Positions 60,790 through 64,000 of a DNA stretch of 64,000 nucleotides are shown piece after piece. The translations under genes and the position numbers were made by a program. Under the pieces are notes generated by a model, which had not been told where the DNA came from, made no database searches, and was given only the letters and a program-made list of their open reading frames with translations. How positions within the stretch are numbered: position 1 is the stretch's first letter; the number at the start of each line of letters is the position of its first letter. Source of the DNA: Microbacterium esteraromaticum (GTDB lineage Bacteria; Actinomycetota; Actinomycetes; Actinomycetales; Microbacteriaceae). Where the stretch lies: NCBI RefSeq assembly GCF_017303215.1, contig NZ_JAEMWU010000001.1, positions 1,302,001-1,366,000 of the forward strand, given 5' to 3'.

Positions 60790-61629
60790 TCAGGAGGCGA
60801 GGCGGCGGAAACGGTCGCTGACCCGCATCGAGCCCGAGACCGGTTGCTCGGCGACGGCGCCGCCGTTGATCCCGCCGGCGCCGACCTGCAGGATCGCACG
60901 GGCGAGAACCTCATCGCGCACCTCGCGGCGAGCGTGATCGTCGGCGAGCATCTCGACGAGGGCGGCGACCTCGACCTCGGCGCGCGCGGCGGTCGGGAAC
61001 CACGGCAGCGCCGACCGCCAGGCGCGGAAGGCGAGCAGCAGCAGGTCGTGGCGCTGCTCGACGTGCGCGCGCTCATGCGCGATCACTGCGACGAGTTCGT
61101 CGGGGTCGAGCCGGTCGAGCAGGCCCTGCGACAGTACGGTCACCGAGCCCGTTCCGTTGGGCAGGCAATAGGCCACCGGGACCGCGTCGTCGATCACGCG
61201 TGTGCGGGCCCGCGTCGGATGCGGCGAGGTGAGCAGTTCGAGCAGCGCGAGGTGGCGTCGGCGCTGGCGCGTCACCTGCACGACCGTCACGCCGAGGTGC
61301 ACCAGCAGGTAAGCAGTGAACAGCATCGCGGGGACAGCTGCGAGCCAGGGGTGCTGTGGCAGTGCGGCATAGCCGGTCAACGCCAGCGCGCCGATCATCG
61401 ACAGGCCGCCGACGAGCCCGATGCCCTGCCACAGCAGCAGCGTGATGACAGGGGCGCGCATCGGCCAGCCGGCGCGCGAGAGCGCTACCGGTACCGGCCA
61501 GGCGAGGGCGATCGCGATGGCTCCCAGCACCACGGCACCCGCGACGATGACCTCGTGAGGGATCACCAGCGCACCGTCGAGCGTCGGGTCGGCGGCGTTC
61601 AGCACCGCGGTCGCCAGCGGCAGCGGCAC
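60790..61629 (-). CDS. M56 (BlaR1-like) membrane metalloprotease
   Basis: Membrane protease of 279 residues. Helices lie at about 20-45, 60-85 and 95-120. The zinc motif HERAH (HExxH, His185 and His189) is in VIAHERAHVEQRHDLLLLAFRAW, followed by LVEMLADDHARREV with a third ligand candidate. In BlaR1/MecR1 this domain triggers cleavage of the cognate BlaI/MecI repressor. Unlike BlaR1 it has no C-terminal penicillin-binding sensor, so the signal must enter through the membrane part. GTG 61629 is 4 bases after the blaI stop and is preferred to ATG 61674. It is the predicted switch of the adjacent repressor. Confidence 0.87.
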   Translation of the reverse strand: MPLPLATAVLNAADPTLDGALVIPHEVIVAGAVVLGAIAIALAWPVPVALSRAGWPMRAPVITLLLWQGIGLVGGLSMIGALALTGYAALPQHPWLAAVPAMLFTAYLLVHLGVTVVQVTRQRRRHLALLELLTSPHPTRARTRVIDDAVPVAYCLPNGTGSVTVLSQGLLDRLDPDELVAVIAHERAHVEQRHDLLLLAFRAWRSALPWFPTAARAEVEVAALVEMLADDHARREVRDEVLARAILQVGAGGINGGAVAEQPVSGSMRVSDRFRRLAS

Positions 61630-61633
61630 AGGC

Positions 61634-61990
61634 TCAGCTCGCGCGTCCGAGTAGTTGGCGCAGTACCGCGGCATCCTCGGTCGACACGCCGCCGACGAAG
61701 CGCTCCAGCACGGCCGTGCGATCGCGGGCGTCTCCCAGTACCGAGTGCATGAGCTCAGCGACGTGGTCGGCGCGCGAGGCGAGCGCGGTGTAACGGTGCG
61801 GGCGGGCGGAGCGGTCGGATGCCACGAACCCCTTCTTCTCGAGGCGTGACAGCACGGTCAGAAGGGTCGTTGCGGCGAGCGTGCGACCGCGCTCCTCGAG
61901 GGTGTGCTGCACGTCATAGGCGCTTTGCGCCCCGTTCGCGTCCCAGAGGGCATCCATGACGGCCCGCTCCAGTTCTCCCAGCGTTCCCAT
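61634..61990 (-). CDS. BlaI/MecI-family transcriptional repressor
   Basis: Winged-helix repressor of 118 residues. LGELERAVMDALWDANGAQSAYDVQHTLEERGRTLAATTLLTVLSRLEKKGFVASDRSARPHRY is the DNA-binding domain; the C-terminal helices (HVAELMHSVLGDARDRTAVLERFVGGVS) form the dimer. AAGGAGG lies before ATG 61990. The M56 protease gene follows after 4 bases. The gene is divergent from cydA, and the 151-base spacer holds three operators, so it probably represses itself, cydAB, and, through the operator at 57326, cydDC. No beta-lactamase or PBP gene is nearby. Confidence 0.92.
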   Translation of the reverse strand: MGTLGELERAVMDALWDANGAQSAYDVQHTLEERGRTLAATTLLTVLSRLEKKGFVASDRSARPHRYTALASRADHVAELMHSVLGDARDRTAVLERFVGGVSTEDAAVLRQLLGRAS

Positions 61991-62030
61991 GTCGTCCTCC
62001 TTCCCTTTCGCGACGTATGGGTGACTTTGA

Positions 62031-62089
62031 TTCTACCTGCTGTCGAATTTGTTCTATGCTTCGTCGAAATAGTTCTACGTGTCGTAGAA
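62031..62089. promoter_or_regulatory. Triple BlaI-type operator array between blaI and cydA
   Basis: Three 17-bp dyads start at 62031 (TTCTACCTGCTGTCGAA), 62052 (TTCTATGCTTCGTCGAA) and 62073 (TTCTACGTGTCGTAGAA, perfect), each exactly 21 bp from the next, two helical turns. The outer two overlap TAGAAT hexamers facing outwards: 62035-62030 (minus) towards blaI and 62085-62090 (plus) towards cydA. The layout lets stacked repressor dimers cover both promoters on one DNA face. Confidence 0.85.
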
Positions 62090-62141
62090 TTCAAGAGGTC
62101 GGTAGAGCCGATCGCATTCCGCATCCAGAAGGAGACACCGC

Positions 62142-63725
62142 GTGGACGTGCTCGACATCGCAAGATGGCAGTTCGGAATCACAACCGTCTATCACTTCCT
62201 GATGGTCCCGCTCACGCTTGGGCTGGGCCTCATGGTGGCGATCATGCAGACCCGGTGGGTCCGCACGGGCGATGAGAAGTTCCTGCGTATGACCAAGTTC
62301 TGGGGCAAGGTCTACCTGATCAACTTCATCGTTGGCGTCGCGACAGGACTCGTCCAGGAGTTCCAGTTCGGCATGGCGTGGAGCGAGTACTCCCGCTTCG
62401 TCGGCGACGTCTTCGGTGCACCGCTGGCCATGGAGGGTCTGCTGGCGTTCTTCGTCGAGTCGACCTTCCTCGGCATCTGGATCTTCGGCTGGGGCCGCCT
62501 GCGGAAGGGGCTCCACCTCGCAGCACTGTGGTGCGCCGTGATCGGCTCGTGGATCTCGGCCTTCTTCATCATCGTCGCCAACTCCTGGATGCAGCACCCC
62601 GTCGGCGTGGAGCTCGGCGATGACGGACGCCCGGTCATGACCGACGTCTGGGCAGTGCTTACCAACAACACCGCCCTCGCCGCGTACACGCACACCATCC
62701 TGGGGGCCCTGGTCGTGGCAGGCATGTTCTTGCTCGGCATCTCGTGGTACCACCTGTGGCGTCGTCGCCACGACGGCATCGACACGGTCGATGACGCCGG
62801 CAACGTCGTCGTCGGCGAGGCCCAGGGCGTCCCCGGGCGTGACCGCACCGACCACGGCGTATGGATCTGGTCGCTGCGCGTCGGTGCCATCGTCGCGATC
62901 GCCGGCTTTCTCGGCACCGTCGTGACCGGCGACATCCAGGGCAAGCTCATGTACGAACAGCAGCCCATGAAGATGGCCGCCGCAGAGGCCGCCTGCCACA
63001 CCGGTTCGTCGTTCTCGGTGCTGTCGCTCGGTGACCCCGGCTCGACCGACTGCTCCGACGTCGTCACGCTCATCGAGATCCCCGGCGTGCTCGGCTTCCT
63101 CGGCACCGGTGAATGGGGTGCCGACATGCCCGGCATCAGCGACCTCGAACCCACGTACGTCGACCAGTACGGCGCGACCATCCCCGACGACGAGCTCTAC
63201 GGCATCCACGCGGGAGCCGAAGTCAACTACGTGCCCGTGATGTGGGTGACCTACTGGGGCTTCCGCCTCATGATCGGACTCGGTGGCATCGTCGCGCTGG
63301 GCGGCGTCGTCGCCCTCTGGCTCACCCGCCGCGGCACCGTGCCCCGCTCTCCCTGGATCATGCGCCTGGCGCTGCTCGGCATCGTCGCCCCGTTCGCCGC
63401 GAACATCGCGGGCTGGATCTTCACCGAGCTCGGACGCCAGCCCTTCGTCGTGGCGCCCAACCCCGACCCGACCGGCGTTGACGGCGTGTTCATGTTCACC
63501 GCGGCGGCCGTCTCTCCCGGAGTCACAGCGGGCGAGATGCTGTTCTCGGTCATCACCCTGACGCTCGTGTACGGCATCATGCTCGTGATTGAGGGATACC
63601 TGATGGTCAAATACATCCGCGGCGGTGTCGCGGCCTCCATGCCCGAGCTCGCGGCCGGTGACGGCCACGGTGACGACCCCGACGGCGACGAGAAGCGAGA
63701 CGACGTGCTCGCGTTCGCGTACTGA
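62142..63725 (+). CDS. cydA: Cytochrome bd ubiquinol/menaquinol oxidase subunit I
   Basis: Heme-bearing subunit of 527 residues with nine helices. His18 (TTVYHFLMVPLTLGLGL) is the axial ligand of the high-spin heme. The other visible features are ENxxQ-equivalent segments in GLVQEFQFGMAWSEYSRFVGDVFGAPLAMEGLLAFFVESTFLGIW, the quinol-site stretch FTELGRQPFVV, and VMWVTYWGFRLMIG with the Met ligand of heme b558. The quinol loop is the short form. AAGGAG (62129-62134) lies 7 bases before GTG 62142. It is expressed from the operator-controlled TAGAAT at 62085 and followed by cydB after 26 bases. Confidence 0.96.
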   Translation: MDVLDIARWQFGITTVYHFLMVPLTLGLGLMVAIMQTRWVRTGDEKFLRMTKFWGKVYLINFIVGVATGLVQEFQFGMAWSEYSRFVGDVFGAPLAMEGLLAFFVESTFLGIWIFGWGRLRKGLHLAALWCAVIGSWISAFFIIVANSWMQHPVGVELGDDGRPVMTDVWAVLTNNTALAAYTHTILGALVVAGMFLLGISWYHLWRRRHDGIDTVDDAGNVVVGEAQGVPGRDRTDHGVWIWSLRVGAIVAIAGFLGTVVTGDIQGKLMYEQQPMKMAAAEAACHTGSSFSVLSLGDPGSTDCSDVVTLIEIPGVLGFLGTGEWGADMPGISDLEPTYVDQYGATIPDDELYGIHAGAEVNYVPVMWVTYWGFRLMIGLGGIVALGGVVALWLTRRGTVPRSPWIMRLALLGIVAPFAANIAGWIFTELGRQPFVVAPNPDPTGVDGVFMFTAAAVSPGVTAGEMLFSVITLTLVYGIMLVIEGYLMVKYIRGGVAASMPELAAGDGHGDDPDGDEKRDDVLAFAY

Positions 63726-63751
63726 CCGGCTGACTCGAGAGGAACATCGAA

Positions 63752-64000
63752 ATGGAACCGCTTCCCGTCGTCTGGTTCATCGCCATCGCCGTTCTATGGA
63801 TCGGCTACCTGCTGCTCGAAGGCTTCGACCTCGGTGTCGGCATGCACATGAGCTTCTCCACGCGCTCCGAGCGTGACCGTCGGGTCATGCTCAACACCAT
63901 CGGCCCGGTCTGGGACGGCAACGAGGTGTGGCTGATCACCGCCGGTGCGGCGATGTTCGCCGCGTTCCCGGCCTGGTACGCCTCGTTGTTCTCGACGCTG
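63752..64000 (+). CDS. cydB: Cytochrome bd oxidase subunit II, 5' part
   Basis: First 83 residues of subunit II; the frame is open at the right edge. It starts MEPLPVVWFIAIAVLWIGYLLLEGFDLGVGM, the typical first helix with the EGFDLGVGM signature, then RVMLNTIGPVWDGNEVWLITAGAAMFAAFPAWYA. ATG 63752 has AGAGGA a few bases upstream and lies 26 bases after the cydA stop, so the two are one operon. Confidence 0.95.
   Translation, partial: MEPLPVVWFIAIAVLWIGYLLLEGFDLGVGMHMSFSTRSERDRRVMLNTIGPVWDGNEVWLITAGAAMFAAFPAWYASLFSTL

Noticed and set aside
60790..61990. Beta-lactam resistance module
   Set aside because: BlaI and M56 are present, but the protease lacks the penicillin-binding domain and no beta-lactamase or PBP gene is near; operators point to cyd genes.

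Overview
The window looks like chromosome of a high-GC actinobacterium, most likely Microbacteriaceae (Microbacterium-like). The reasons are the high GC content, frequent GTG starts, GTP-type PEP carboxykinase, a RamB-type regulator, a fused CydDC, and many genes whose start codon lies 5-6 bases after a TAnnnT hexamer (leaderless transcripts). The genus is an inference. No rRNA, tRNA, CRISPR array, prophage or insertion sequence was seen. Intergenic gaps are all below 300 bases.

1-10.3 kb: end of an MHS-type aromatic-acid transporter and 3-hydroxybenzoate 4-monooxygenase (mobA); an ABC exporter with a DesK/DesR-type two-component system behind a perfect 12-bp inverted repeat; a ThDP enzyme; a class II glutamine amidotransferase; and an autoregulated TetR-GNAT pair. 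10.3-14.9 kb: paaABCDE-paaG (phenylacetyl-CoA epoxidase and isomerase) on the minus strand behind a PaaR-like operator. 15.0-17.5 kb: a small membrane protein and a RecQ helicase with a phosphoribosyltransferase-like C-terminus. 17.5-26.7 kb: a minus-strand run of branched-chain/aryl 2-oxoacid dehydrogenase E1a-E1b-E2 followed by paaJ, paaF, paaH, paaZ and paaI, with a divergent Lrp-type regulator. Together the two paa clusters cover ring epoxidation through beta-oxidation of phenylacetyl-CoA. No phenylacetate-CoA ligase is present, so the oxoacid dehydrogenase may supply the CoA ester.

27.3-40.1 kb: an unknown protein, a HAD phosphatase, an amidase, a gluconeogenesis group (long-form GAPDH, RamB/ScfR regulator, pckG), a thioesterase, a DUF2254 membrane protein and an ABC exporter. 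40.2-45.9 kb: a Liv-type ABC importer (one subunit is a permease-ATPase fusion) translationally coupled to an FMN-dependent 2-hydroxyacid dehydrogenase. 46.2-50.2 kb: a small membrane protein and ribD-ribE-ribBA-ribH under an FMN riboswitch. 50.3-57.3 kb: Fpg/Nei glycosylase, GNAT, RarD-like transporter, Mfd and an alpha/beta hydrolase.

57.3-64.0 kb holds the most interesting system. Fused cydDC, a BlaI-type repressor with an M56 (BlaR-like) metalloprotease, and cydAB lie together. Three 17-bp operators spaced exactly 21 bp apart separate blaI from cydA, and a fourth near-identical copy covers the cydDC -10 box. This predicts a proteolysis-switched regulon for cytochrome bd assembly and synthesis. 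A second theme is palindromic repeats: a family with a CCCACGAGGGGTCA core occurs between genes and also inside the E2 linker, where it codes for in-frame heptapeptides, and several other long perfect or nested palindromes separate transcription units.
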